A DNA stretch of 64,000 nucleotides from Tolypothrix sp. PCC 7712 (GCF_025860405.1 NZ_CP063785.1:5333390-5397389), one strand, 5' to 3'. Shown: positions 43,045 to 52,573, counted from the stretch's first letter. The notes: generated by a model from the sequence alone, not told the origin. Numbers and translations: made by a program.

Positions 43045-46000
43045 TCTTCCCTCCCGTTCTCTATGTTGAGAGAGAAATTTAAGCTATGAATTGGTCGCAT
43101 TCCATCTGCAAAATATACCTGAACTAAAGCTGACGTATCAGTAATTTCATTTGGTACAACTAGGGTAAACCAGCCTAAATAATCACCTTTAGCAGTAAGT
43201 GTCATCGTGATGGGCAAATCTGGAATCACTTGCAGACCATAGGTGACAATGTGTACCTGTAGATTTTCAAAGACGAGATTCTCTGCTACTTCGATAACTC
43301 TATCTTCATGCCACACCGGGGGATTTCTTCGCAGAGTAACACGAAAACGAGCGATCGCACCAGGGGGCAATGGGTCATCAATTTCCCGTCCTATAGGTTC
43401 GACAATGGCATAGCCATCACCAGGAACGGGACGGTAAGGACGCGCCATTGGGTCGCCAAACAGAACGTAAGCTAGCCAGTCAAGGGAATCAGGTGCAGCT
43501 GCACGGGCTAACTGACGGCTAGTATAGAAAGCTTCGCCCAAGGAAGCGCCAGCCCACAGACGGTTGTAGAAGCAGCTAATAAAGGCAGCTTCTACTGCTG
43601 GTTCTACAGCCCAGAGGGAACCTACAAAGCCGCTACATCCAGCGCGGATAAAGGCAGATGCCCATGTGTTTTCTAATGCTGTCAATTCTGGCACATCTGT
43701 TTTAACGTAACTCAAGGTAACAAATGGGCGATTGCGCCGCAGGTTTAGTTTGGCGGGACGCATTTGGAGTTCTATGTCTTCTGTATCGTCGCTGTTATCT
43801 AAGGTTACGGGAGCGTTACGAAGGTTGGTTGCATCTAAGGACTGACTGTAGCGAATTAAATGCAGACCTCGTATAGCTTCAGTAGAATCATGCAATACAC
43901 CTGCTGGTAAAGGCTGGGGTAGAGGTGCGCCGGGGGCTTCGAGGAGGGTAGCCCAGAGTTGGGGTTGTTCGACATTGGCGTAGTGGGCGATGTTAACTGT
44001 ACCTACAGGAAATTCGTAGGGTCTGGTGTCGTTTAATTCTTGTAACCAGCGGCCAATGATGAAGCGATCGCCTAAAAATCTTTGACCATCATATAATAAT
44101 TCCCAAGGTATCCAGGCTTCTTGATCAGCGAGAATTAAAAGTGTAAAAGTGGTATTTTGGGGTATTAAACTGCGAATATCGCTTTGTAGTTCTGTGGAGA
44201 AGAGGTTTCCAAATAGGTATTGACCAAGGGAAATTAAACGAGATTTTCTCTCAGTGGGCAAACTATCGGATATATTTTCGAGTGTAGTTGCTAACAATCC
44301 CCGCACCTGTTCTATCCAACTGGTTGAAAGTGAGTCTGATGTATAAATGTTATTTTCGGTAAATACTGAGAGAAAGCGGAAGCTTTTAAGTTGGTATTGG
44401 AATTTGCAGGTGGAGTTGCTTTCGTTCCAGATTGTTTGGATGCGGAGCATAAAATCTGGTTGAGGGACGGGACGAGGTTGGGTGATGATGCGTTGAGGCG
44501 TGAAGGTTGCTTCGTCAATGTCGGCGACTTGGATTTGAGTTTCTAGTTTTGTCTCGAAGGTATCGCCTCGGTAGAGTTCGGCGGTGATGGTGGCGGAACC
44601 TGGGCGGAGGGCGGTGAGGCAGAAGCGGGCGGTTTGAATTTCTTGGGCTATGTCGGGATTGAGAGGTAGGCTGGTGGTGTTGTCGCCGTTGAGTTGGAAG
44701 CCAGGGGCATTGAGGATGATGTTTAGTTCAGTCTCATAAATCTGGTTTCTTGAAATTGTAATTAGATAAGCACTTTCCTCGAAAATTGCACTGTTACCTA
44801 GATTTATAGTGACTTCTAATTCACTACCAACCGAAATATCATATTTTAATACCCTTAGCATTACAGCACATACAATTATTGCTGTTTCTGACACAGATGG
44901 CGTTTCTGTTATCCTTTCAGATTCTGTTAATTCAACTTCTTGCCTGGATTCATTCTCCAAAATATATGGATTTAGATAGATAGCAAACTGAAATCTCAAT
45001 CGCTGTTTAAGATTTTGATAGTCCTGAATACGACTTGTTACTACCATATCAATATCGTATTCTTGACGAAATTCATTTATGGCAAGAATACAAGGATTTT
45101 GCAAATTTTCTTTTACTTCGTCCAAGCCATCAAGTAATAATATTATTCGTTTATTGTCAATCCATTTTTTTGAATTTTCTTGAGGAATGTTATAAATTAT
45201 TGTAAATTCTTGTATGATCCAATCTGCTATACTCTGATTCCTAAACCAAGTATTAATTCCTCCTTTTTTGATATTCCAAGAGGAAAGCTTAAATATAATA
45301 GGAAGAGGTTGACTAATATCTTGTTCTACGCGGTCAATTAACTCACGAGCTAGCTCTAATAGTGTTACTGTTTTACCCACACCAGCTTCACCTAAAATAA
45401 GGAGAGTATGATGCCAATCAAAAAATTGAATCACCTTTATATCATCAGGTGTTAAGATATGCGGAGTTTCTTCAGAAGGAGGTTCCGGTGAAAATAACTT
45501 CCAAGGCTCAGGAGGATATATGTATCCATCAAGTTTTGATTCAAGTTTGAAGTGAATGGATGGTTTTTCTTGTAAAATTCTTTCTAAGACACCTTTAATC
45601 CAGTAATTTTTTACCTGATTCAGTAAAATCTGATAGTTCTGATCTTCTTGCAAAAGAAGAGGTAATTGAGTTTTGCTCAAATTTTGGATAGCTTGCAAGG
45701 CTTCAGTCGCTGACTGGTAGCGCTGTGAATAATTATATCTCACCATTTTATCTAAAATGGCTGCTAGTTTAGGGCTAACTTTTACTAGATTGCGCCAGAT
45801 AATTTCACCAGTTGCGGGATCTTTTTGGAACTCACGAGCATTTACTCCAGTAAGGGCTTGGATTCCAGTAATCCCTACAGCATATATATCACTGCTCAAT
45901 CGAGGGTATCCATTAGCTTGTTCTGCGGGCATATAGCCTTGAGTACCAATTGCAATCGTTACGTCTTCTTCCTGTTTTTGAGATACTGTTCTGTCTTCTT

Positions 46001-46532
46001 CCTGTTTTTGAGATTCAGTTATTTTAGTACGAATAATTAATTGTTTACTTGCAAGAAAATCAATTAGAATTATTTTTTCGTCTGATGCACGTCTGATTAA
46101 ATTGGATGGTTTTATATCCCGATGTATTACATTATTATGATGAACAAATTCTAGAATCTGCAATATATCTTGCAATAGAGTTATGACATAACTTTCGCTT
46201 AATTGCTTACCTGGAATAATTTCTTGTCTTAAATCATGCCCATCAATAAATTCTTGAACTGAAAAAAATTGCTGATTTTCTTCAAAATAAGCTAGAATTC
46301 TAGGAATTTGGTCGTGTTTCCCTAGCTGAACTAGTATTTCCGCTTCTGATGCAAACAAGCGTCTCAGCACTTTTAAAACGCTCTCTTCAGAGTTTAATGG
46401 GTTTAATTTTTTGACTATGCATTTAGGTTTACCTGGAATGCCAATGTCTTCCGCAAGGTAAGTTACATCAAACCCACTTTGGCTGATCATTTGTAGAATT
46501 CGATAACGTCCTCCCTGTATTGTTCCTAACAT
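43041..46532 (-). CDS. Ser/Thr kinase - NACHT NTPase - degenerate CHAT protein
   Basis: A 1163-residue fusion. Residues 8-290: protein kinase with VIHRDIKPSN (catalytic Asp139), lysine in CIVKKL and the usual DFG changed to DFL (158-160). Residues 375-520: NACHT/STAND ATPase with P-loop GEAGVGKT (381-388) and Walker B ILLLDGLDE. Then a beta-rich region (VGSELEVTINLG..., LNAPGFQLNGDNTTSLPL). About 730-1045: a CHAT-type fold in which the catalytic His and Cys positions read Tyr and Val (LHLIRYSQ; TLSYVKTD), so it is probably not a protease. A C-terminal beta domain closes it. The active CHAT gene follows directly with four bases of overlap. Likely role: regulated switch that controls that protease. 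Confidence 0.88.
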   Translation of the reverse strand: MLGTIQGGRYRILQMISQSGFDVTYLAEDIGIPGKPKCIVKKLNPLNSEESVLKVLRRLFASEAEILVQLGKHDQIPRILAYFEENQQFFSVQEFIDGHDLRQEIIPGKQLSESYVITLLQDILQILEFVHHNNVIHRDIKPSNLIRRASDEKIILIDFLASKQLIIRTKITESQKQEEDRTVSQKQEEDVTIAIGTQGYMPAEQANGYPRLSSDIYAVGITGIQALTGVNAREFQKDPATGEIIWRNLVKVSPKLAAILDKMVRYNYSQRYQSATEALQAIQNLSKTQLPLLLQEDQNYQILLNQVKNYWIKGVLERILQEKPSIHFKLESKLDGYIYPPEPWKLFSPEPPSEETPHILTPDDIKVIQFFDWHHTLLILGEAGVGKTVTLLELARELIDRVEQDISQPLPIIFKLSSWNIKKGGINTWFRNQSIADWIIQEFTIIYNIPQENSKKWIDNKRIILLLDGLDEVKENLQNPCILAINEFRQEYDIDMVVTSRIQDYQNLKQRLRFQFAIYLNPYILENESRQEVELTESERITETPSVSETAIIVCAVMLRVLKYDISVGSELEVTINLGNSAIFEESAYLITISRNQIYETELNIILNAPGFQLNGDNTTSLPLNPDIAQEIQTARFCLTALRPGSATITAELYRGDTFETKLETQIQVADIDEATFTPQRIITQPRPVPQPDFMLRIQTIWNESNSTCKFQYQLKSFRFLSVFTENNIYTSDSLSTSWIEQVRGLLATTLENISDSLPTERKSRLISLGQYLFGNLFSTELQSDIRSLIPQNTTFTLLILADQEAWIPWELLYDGQRFLGDRFIIGRWLQELNDTRPYEFPVGTVNIAHYANVEQPQLWATLLEAPGAPLPQPLPAGVLHDSTEAIRGLHLIRYSQSLDATNLRNAPVTLDNSDDTEDIELQMRPAKLNLRRNRPFVTLSYVKTDVPELTALENTWASAFIRAGCSGFVGSLWAVEPAVEAAFISCFYNRLWAGASLGEAFYTSRQLARAAAPDSLDWLAYVLFGDPMARPYRPVPGDGYAIVEPIGREIDDPLPPGAIARFRVTLRRNPPVWHEDRVIEVAENLVFENLQVHIVTYGLQVIPDLPITMTLTAKGDYLGWFTLVVPNEITDTSALVQVYFADGMRPIHSLNFSLNIENGREE

Positions 46533-46563
46533 TACACTTATCCAAATGTGTATAAATTACCAT

Positions 46564-47790
46564 CTACAAATTAATTAATTTTACCAAAGCTGGTTTCTGT
46601 CTCACTCGATAACTTGCCGGACTATAAACCCCATAAGCCAATCCCAACGGATTGTTAAATTCCTTCAAAAAATACCACCTCGTTGCCCGTAATGCCTCCC
46701 CAATTGTCATAATTTTAACAACTTTATCCCCAGTTACTTCATCCATCACCACCATCCCCCGCAGAAAAAACTCATAAAACACCTTCGCAAACGCCGCCGC
46801 AAACATATCCGGTACAGGACAAGCTGTAGCAATCACCGCAGCCGCCCCATGCTGAATAAACACCTTGGGTAAATTGAATGTCCTGCGTAACTCATCCACA
46901 CCCCCAGCCGACTGACAAGCATTAAGAAACACTAATGGCTGACACAGAAATTTCCCCTGGCGCAACAAAAATTTGTAAGTTTCTAACTCCAGCACCAAGC
47001 CATTTTCTGTAATCTCCTCATCTCTAATAAAAGAAATCAGCAGCTTATCCCCCAGTCTAGTCTCCTTACAATGGCAGGCAAAATGCAACATATTGTGGCT
47101 AGCCTTGTAAAGATATTTGAGTAAATCATCACCCAAAGGATCGCTGGATTTACCATTAGTCAAGTTGCAAGCTGTCCCCAGCAACGTGAAGCGGTCTTTT
47201 CCTGTCACCCTCACCAACCTTTCAATTTCTGGTCTTTCATTTTTATGAGCATGAAGCAACCTGTGATGCAAGCAAAATAACATATCAGAAGGTTGAGCTT
47301 GCTCCAAAACATAATCTGCGATATCTTTTTCTGGGTTGAGAATCCGAGCCGGGGTGTAGCGCATTCCCCAAAACATTTCAGGATTTCCCTGTTCATAGTC
47401 CTCTTCAGTTCCCTCAAACAGAACTTCCCAAGGAAAGGGCATAACTTCTGAAACAAAGGTGGGAGCTATATTTTCATTTAAGCGAAAGTTAAGAATTTTA
47501 TTTGGTTCATCTTCACCAAAAAAAGCTTGGTAGGCTGTTCGTCCCCATTCAGCTAATTTGATTAAATATTTATTGCACAAACCCACATCTAGTGCAAGGC
47601 TTTTTTCTTTATTAATAGTTATTCTTAAATCATCAAAACAATTTAAAATTTCTTCTGTCAGCATCTCTAAAACTTTATCATCAGGTTTAGAAAATCTCCA
47701 CCGACCAATTGAGTAGTAATCTTTTTCGATTATAATTTCTAAGCAAGAACTAGCCAAATTTACACCAACTGGACTGCCAACTCCTCTCAT
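46564..47790 (-). CDS. CHAT-family caspase-like protease, first copy
   Basis: A 408-residue CHAT peptidase, paralogous over its length to the one at 41857-43044. Predicted catalytic residues are His240 in MLHFACHC and Cys292 in VFLNACQSAGG; both environments are well kept. The N-terminal helical region has the shared PEMFWGMRYTPARILNPEKD block. It overlaps the preceding iSTAND/degenerate-CHAT gene by four bases and precedes the kinase-NACHT gene by 31 bases. In known systems CHAT proteases cleave a specific target when a bound sensor activates them. Confidence 0.9.
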   Translation of the reverse strand: MRGVGSPVGVNLASSCLEIIIEKDYYSIGRWRFSKPDDKVLEMLTEEILNCFDDLRITINKEKSLALDVGLCNKYLIKLAEWGRTAYQAFFGEDEPNKILNFRLNENIAPTFVSEVMPFPWEVLFEGTEEDYEQGNPEMFWGMRYTPARILNPEKDIADYVLEQAQPSDMLFCLHHRLLHAHKNERPEIERLVRVTGKDRFTLLGTACNLTNGKSSDPLGDDLLKYLYKASHNMLHFACHCKETRLGDKLLISFIRDEEITENGLVLELETYKFLLRQGKFLCQPLVFLNACQSAGGVDELRRTFNLPKVFIQHGAAAVIATACPVPDMFAAAFAKVFYEFFLRGMVVMDEVTGDKVVKIMTIGEALRATRWYFLKEFNNPLGLAYGVYSPASYRVRQKPALVKLINL

Positions 47791-50700
47791 TGCGCCTCAC
47801 CGTCCTGCTTAACAATATTCAGTGCAAAACGCAAATTGTGAACAGATTCTATCCCGTCCTCAAAGTATACTTGAACTAACACTGACCGACTTTCCATCTC
47901 AGCAGGGACAGTGAGCGTAAACCAACCTAAATAATCTCCGGTAGCTGTGCGTGTCATAAGTATTGAATCACCAGGAGTAACCTGCAATCCGGACGTGACG
48001 ATAAAAACACGTAAATCATCAAAACTTAAATCTTCAGCCACCTCCATTAATCGATTCTCGTACCATACAGGAGGAGTACGGCGCAGGCTAACGCGAAACC
48101 TTACCGTGCTTCCTGGGGATACTGAGTCGTCAATTTCTTGACCTATAGGTTCCACAACCGCATAGCCCTGTCCCTGTACAGGTCGGTAAGGACGCGCCAT
48201 TGGGTCGCCAAATAATACATAAGCCAGCCAGTCCAAGGATTCTGGTACAACGGTTTTAGCCAATCTGCAAGCCGTTTGGAACGCCACACCCAAAGTTTGC
48301 CCTGCCCAAATGCTGTTATAAAAAGCACTAACAAAAGCTGCTTCCACATTCGGTTGCACCGCCCAGAGGGAACCAACAAACGCGCTACAACCTGCTCTGA
48401 CAAAGGTAGAAGCCCAGGTTTGCTCTAATGCTGTTAATTCCGGTTGCCCTGCATTTAGATAGCTTAAAGATACAAGGGGATGATTGCGACGTAGACTCAG
48501 TTTGGCTGGTTGCACCTCACGCTCAATATCCTGAATATCGCTACTGCTATTAACCCGCACTGGCGCATCCTGGCGGTTCGTTGTGTCCACAGATTGACCA
48601 TAGCGAATTAAATGCAAGCCACGTATTGATTCAAACAAACTAATATCATTAAATATACCAGCTTGCATGGAAATTGGCGGCGGTGCGCCTGATGAGTGCA
48701 AAAGCTCAGTCCAAAGTTCAGGTTGTTCCACACTAGCATAATAGGCAACATTCACCGCGCCCACAGGAAACTCATAGGGTCGTGCTTTCTCTAACTCCCA
48801 AGGCCAGCGACCGATAATAAAGCGATCACCTAAAAATTTCTGCCCATCATGTAATAATTCCCAAGGAAACCAAGCATCCTGGTCAGCTAATATTAGTAAA
48901 GTGAAAGGCTGATTAAAGCTGGCTATGGTGCGAAAAGTATTTTGCAGTTCCTGTGGGAGTAAGGAGTAAAACAGGTACTGACCGAGAGAAACAAGGCGAG
49001 AACGGAAATCTTCTGTGACGCTACTTGCTGCTTCCTCAAGGGTGGTTTTTAATAATGAGTGCGATCGCTCGACCCAATTAGTAGATAAAGACTGTGAATT
49101 GTAGTCAACATCATCCGCGAACAGCAGGCGTGGTTGATAGCTATCAATGTGATAATTGAAAGTACAAGCGGAGATATCTGCGTTCCAAGTAGTACGCACT
49201 TGGAGAATTATATCTGGTTGGGGAACGGGACGCGATCGGGCAGCAATGAGGGGCTGTAGTTCTGTTTCTTCAAATGCAGTAACTTCTACTTCTGTTTCGA
49301 GAGTAGTTTTGTAAGTTTCTCCACAGTAAAGTTCTGCTTGAATTTTCGTTTTACCTGAACGCAAGGCGGTAAGATTGAAGCTTGCTGTTTGGATTACGTT
49401 GGCAGTGTCTGGATCGATAGGTAAGCTTGTGGTGTTATCGCTGTTAAACTGAAAACCGGGAGCAGTCAGAAATATATTAAGTTCACTTCCAATAGCATCA
49501 GTCCTTGAAACTTCAAGAAGATAAGCATTGCTGCTATCATTTCCATCTGGACTCAACTCAACAGTTACTGCCAATTCCCCTCCAACCGTAGTTGAATGTG
49601 ATGATATGTTGAAGAATAGATGAAAACAAACTATCGGTTCTGACTGGGTGATTGGAAATGGGTTAACAATATCTAAAGACTCTTTCTGTTCTGATTGAAT
49701 TAGTGGAGTTCGACCACCACCACCAAGGCGTAACCATTTTTCCTCTTGCTCATACCAATCCAATCCAGACAGGTGACAAATTTCTGCTAAAACTAGTTCT
49801 GGAATACCATTATCACTGTTGTTCAGTATGATTTGTACTGTTTCATCTATTTGGTTTATCAGATTAGTTGGCAGTTCGTCCACCGTAAATTCTAGCCAGT
49901 TAGTCAGTTCATCTTCAGAAAATTCAGTAAGTACAGGTAGCTTAACAGGTGTATATGGGTTCCAGGTTGGGTCTAACGTTTCAGCAAAAGGAATATTCCA
50001 GCTACCCACACACCCCTCATAGTCAACCAGGAACATTAATAATCGGAATTGACTTGCTGATTCCTTCTTAATTGATATCACTTTATTCACCAATGGTTGC
50101 CAGAAATCCTGTATCAACTCTTGTAGAAAACCTTCACTCAGGGAATCGACACCAAAGAAAATTAGCAGCACATTTTGAGTCAGCCACCATTGATAAAATC
50201 GTTCGACAATTTCCTCAATTGTGCTTCGTCTCCCTAGACCGACTCTACCCCTAAGTTCATGCCATAAAGCTGCAATGTCATTCCTCCGAGCAATACGGCT
50301 TAATTCAATTCTGATAACTTTTCCGCTCGTGATGAGACTGGGAAAGTATTGAACTACTAACCGATTTAACAACCAGCCCTGACCATAGAGAATTCTTTCT
50401 AAAGTTCGTTTTTGGAAGCCACTCATCTGGCGTAGCTTCGGGAGATAGGTGTCAATTACCTCTAAAATTAGGTTTGCTGTTCGCTGTTGCTCTGTATCAC
50501 CACTAAGTAAAGGTGTCATGCAGCTTTGTACTGCTATGTTCCTTCGAGGTACGCGACGAGAAGCGACACTAAACTTAATATCTGCCACTAAACGCTTGCT
50601 ATTGCTGATGCGGTGCGCTACTTTGAGGTTGTTTTCTCGAACAATTCTTTGACGGAGTTTTGATAGCAACCTTACAGTTTCTGCGATTCGACTGCGAAAA

Positions 50701-50963
50701 ATCCAGCCATCAGGAGACTCTTCTTGGTTAAAGCGGATAATTTGCAAGTCATTTGCCAGTTGCGCTAAAGCTTTTCTGAGTGCTTCTGGTTTTTCTTCAG
50801 GAGTTAACTTGATGTCTTCGGAAGGTTGAAAATTATCAATTACTTCAACCCCTGCCATTGTTACATCATAAATGCCATAGGCAACTTGTTCTGCTTCGCG
50901 TTGTTCAATGAAGGTCAGAACTTCATCAGCCAGGCGTTTTATTGTGTCAAGGTCTAAGCTCAT
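47787..50963 (-). CDS. STAND-like (P-loop-less) protein with degenerate CHAT domain
   Basis: A 1058-residue protein, first gene of the operon. Residues 1-130 are helical. About 140-420 looks like a STAND NTPase remnant: a Walker-B-like LLIFFGVDSLSEGF, but no GKS/T P-loop where one is expected, followed by a winged-helix-like region. From about 470 it parallels the C-terminal half of the kinase-NACHT protein: beta region with LTAPGFQFNSDNTTSLPIDP, CHAT-like fold with Tyr and Leu at the catalytic positions (LHLIRYGQ; SLSYLNAG), and a closing beta domain. It resembles the inactive STAND (iSTAND) modules described in bacterial conflict systems. It overlaps the first active CHAT gene by four bases. 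Confidence 0.82.
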   Translation of the reverse strand: MSLDLDTIKRLADEVLTFIEQREAEQVAYGIYDVTMAGVEVIDNFQPSEDIKLTPEEKPEALRKALAQLANDLQIIRFNQEESPDGWIFRSRIAETVRLLSKLRQRIVRENNLKVAHRISNSKRLVADIKFSVASRRVPRRNIAVQSCMTPLLSGDTEQQRTANLILEVIDTYLPKLRQMSGFQKRTLERILYGQGWLLNRLVVQYFPSLITSGKVIRIELSRIARRNDIAALWHELRGRVGLGRRSTIEEIVERFYQWWLTQNVLLIFFGVDSLSEGFLQELIQDFWQPLVNKVISIKKESASQFRLLMFLVDYEGCVGSWNIPFAETLDPTWNPYTPVKLPVLTEFSEDELTNWLEFTVDELPTNLINQIDETVQIILNNSDNGIPELVLAEICHLSGLDWYEQEEKWLRLGGGGRTPLIQSEQKESLDIVNPFPITQSEPIVCFHLFFNISSHSTTVGGELAVTVELSPDGNDSSNAYLLEVSRTDAIGSELNIFLTAPGFQFNSDNTTSLPIDPDTANVIQTASFNLTALRSGKTKIQAELYCGETYKTTLETEVEVTAFEETELQPLIAARSRPVPQPDIILQVRTTWNADISACTFNYHIDSYQPRLLFADDVDYNSQSLSTNWVERSHSLLKTTLEEAASSVTEDFRSRLVSLGQYLFYSLLPQELQNTFRTIASFNQPFTLLILADQDAWFPWELLHDGQKFLGDRFIIGRWPWELEKARPYEFPVGAVNVAYYASVEQPELWTELLHSSGAPPPISMQAGIFNDISLFESIRGLHLIRYGQSVDTTNRQDAPVRVNSSSDIQDIEREVQPAKLSLRRNHPLVSLSYLNAGQPELTALEQTWASTFVRAGCSAFVGSLWAVQPNVEAAFVSAFYNSIWAGQTLGVAFQTACRLAKTVVPESLDWLAYVLFGDPMARPYRPVQGQGYAVVEPIGQEIDDSVSPGSTVRFRVSLRRTPPVWYENRLMEVAEDLSFDDLRVFIVTSGLQVTPGDSILMTRTATGDYLGWFTLTVPAEMESRSVLVQVYFEDGIESVHNLRFALNIVKQDGEAQ

Positions 50964-51110
50964 GGTTTTTGGACTCTAAGGTAGATGAACCTAGTAAGCT
51001 AGAATTGGCTAATTTCACATCAGATGACGACGCTTTAGCTAGCGTCAATTTTTTTCTGCCCATATTTTTTGAACGAGCTACCCTGCGTTACCAAGCATTT
51101 TGCACGCTTA

Positions 51111-51392
51111 TTAGCTGTCTTCACTTTTTCTTCGACCCATATTTGAACGGGCAGTCCTGCGCTGTTCAAGAAGTTCTTCCTGTAGCAAATTTTGCTTGTT
51201 TTCGTCTTGCCAATCCCTAATCAGTCGCTTCAGCGCTACATTTACGATGTCTTGTAAACTTGGGGCATCACTGGTTCGATTGGGAGCAAGCATTTGCTCG
51301 CATGAGTGTCTAATTGTGTACAACTGGGCATAAATTTCATCTGGAATCCGTGCTTGGTGAGGCAATGGTTTTACTGCTGCTACATATCTCAC
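51111..51392 (-). CDS. ribbon-helix-helix-like small regulator
   Basis: A 93-residue basic protein. ARIPDEIYAQLYTIRHS followed later by SLQDIVNVALKRLIRDW fits the strand-helix-helix plan of CopG/Arc-type DNA-binding proteins, and the tail is charged (RRTARSNMGRRKSEDS). It lies 147 bases upstream of the eight-gene protease operon on the same strand, and is divergent from the DpdB-like gene. It may repress one or both; a 14-base palindrome lies in the shared intergenic region. Confidence 0.6.
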   Translation of the reverse strand: MRYVAAVKPLPHQARIPDEIYAQLYTIRHSCEQMLAPNRTSDAPSLQDIVNVALKRLIRDWQDENKQNLLQEELLEQRRTARSNMGRRKSEDS

Positions 51393-51433
51393 CCCAGCAT
51401 AAATACACAGACATAATTTCTGCTACCATGTAT

Positions 51434-51447
51434 GCTTGTATGCAAGC
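51434..51447. promoter_or_regulatory. palindromic candidate operator between the two defence loci
   Basis: GCTTGTATGCAAGC, a perfect 5-4-5 inverted repeat, lies in the 83-base region between the divergent small regulator (start 51392) and the DpdB-like gene (start 51476). Its place suits an operator for a dimeric ribbon-helix-helix or similar regulator. No binding evidence. Confidence 0.4.
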
Positions 51448-51475
51448 TTAATTAAGCTATAGGAAAAGCAAAGTA

Positions 51476-52573
51476 ATGTTTGAATTGGTTATCAAAGGCG
51501 TGCCTGTACAACGCGGTCAGGCGTGCGAGCATATGAGTTATGTCGCCAGCATCACATTTGGAGATGTTGCACGATTGCTGAATGACGGTCATCTATATAT
51601 ACCGAATATCCCAGATTTACCAGACTTGGCTCAACGCAAACTTAACGTGACACGGGTTAAAGCAATAGCCCGATATATCCTAGAGACTTACCAAGATGGA
51701 ACTACATTTTTTCCACCGATTTGCGTTAACGTTCAGCCATCGCCAACTTACAGAGATGGTAATATCTATCTTCCTTACCATTCGGTTAGTTTGCGGTTAA
51801 CCGATGGTCAGCATCGATGCTATGGGATTCGCCAAGCATTGCAAGATATCCAGGCGCAAGAGTCGGAATATGCCATTATCCTTTCACAATTAGAAATTGG
51901 CGTGTTGATATATGCAGGACTGTCATTAGAAGAGGAACGCCAAGCTTTCCGCGACCAAAACCTATTAGTCCAAAGACCAAGTGTGTCGCTATCCCATGCT
52001 TTTGATAAGCGATCGCCCACGGTTTTAATCGCCAAGGACTTGATCTGCCGAGTTCCTCAGTTTCGTGACAATGTGGAGACAGTAGAAAACGGCTTGGGTA
52101 AGCACAATCCTAAGTTGCTGACCTTATCAACATTAGTCACCGCTACTCAACGGATGTTCCCCAATTTAAAATCTCAAACCGATTTGGAATCTCTGATTGA
52201 TTGGGCGACAACCTTTTGGGCAGCAACAGCAAGCATTATCCCTAACGATCCTTGGAGGATTATGAATAAACAGGAGCGTGCTACCCAAAGACAGGAATTA
52301 GTAGCAGTCAGTGCTGTTGTTTTTCAGGCGTTGGGTATGTTAGCTCATGATTTGTTATTGGAAAGAGTTCCGGCAGAAGATTTGGTTAAGTGGTTGAGTA
52401 GATTGCAAGAAATAGATTGGCAGCGGGACTCTCAGTTGTGGCGAGAACGAGGAGTAACCCAAGTTGGCGCAAGCGGAGAACCTATCATTTCTAATACAAA
52501 GACAACTGTTGATGCTTGCCATCGGGTTTTGCGTGAGTTTGCTGGTATTATTCCGATGAGCAATGTATCCTGA
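51476..52573 (+). CDS. dpdB: DGQHR-domain protein, DpdB/DndB-like
   Basis: A 365-residue member of the DGQHR (DndB-like) family, with the name motif in SLRLTDGQHRCYGIRQAL and the ParB-like surroundings (ARYILETYQDGTTFFPPICV). DndB regulates phosphorothioate modification. DpdB, a relative, works with DpdA to put 7-deazaguanine bases into DNA and hydrolyses ATP. The choice of DpdB rests on the neighbouring DpdD-, DpdJ- and DpdK-like genes and the absence of dndCDE. DpdA itself is not in this window. GCTATAGGAAAAG lies just upstream of the ATG. Confidence 0.72.
   Translation: MFELVIKGVPVQRGQACEHMSYVASITFGDVARLLNDGHLYIPNIPDLPDLAQRKLNVTRVKAIARYILETYQDGTTFFPPICVNVQPSPTYRDGNIYLPYHSVSLRLTDGQHRCYGIRQALQDIQAQESEYAIILSQLEIGVLIYAGLSLEEERQAFRDQNLLVQRPSVSLSHAFDKRSPTVLIAKDLICRVPQFRDNVETVENGLGKHNPKLLTLSTLVTATQRMFPNLKSQTDLESLIDWATTFWAATASIIPNDPWRIMNKQERATQRQELVAVSAVVFQALGMLAHDLLLERVPAEDLVKWLSRLQEIDWQRDSQLWRERGVTQVGASGEPIISNTKTTVDACHRVLREFAGIIPMSNVS

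Noticed and set aside
48143..48403. Minus-strand frame inside the large STAND-like gene
   Set aside because: An out-of-frame shadow of a region that clearly encodes the CHAT-like fold in the main frame.
51476..52573. Dnd phosphorothioation system
   Set aside because: Only a DndB-like protein is present; no DndA, C, D or E gene is in the window.
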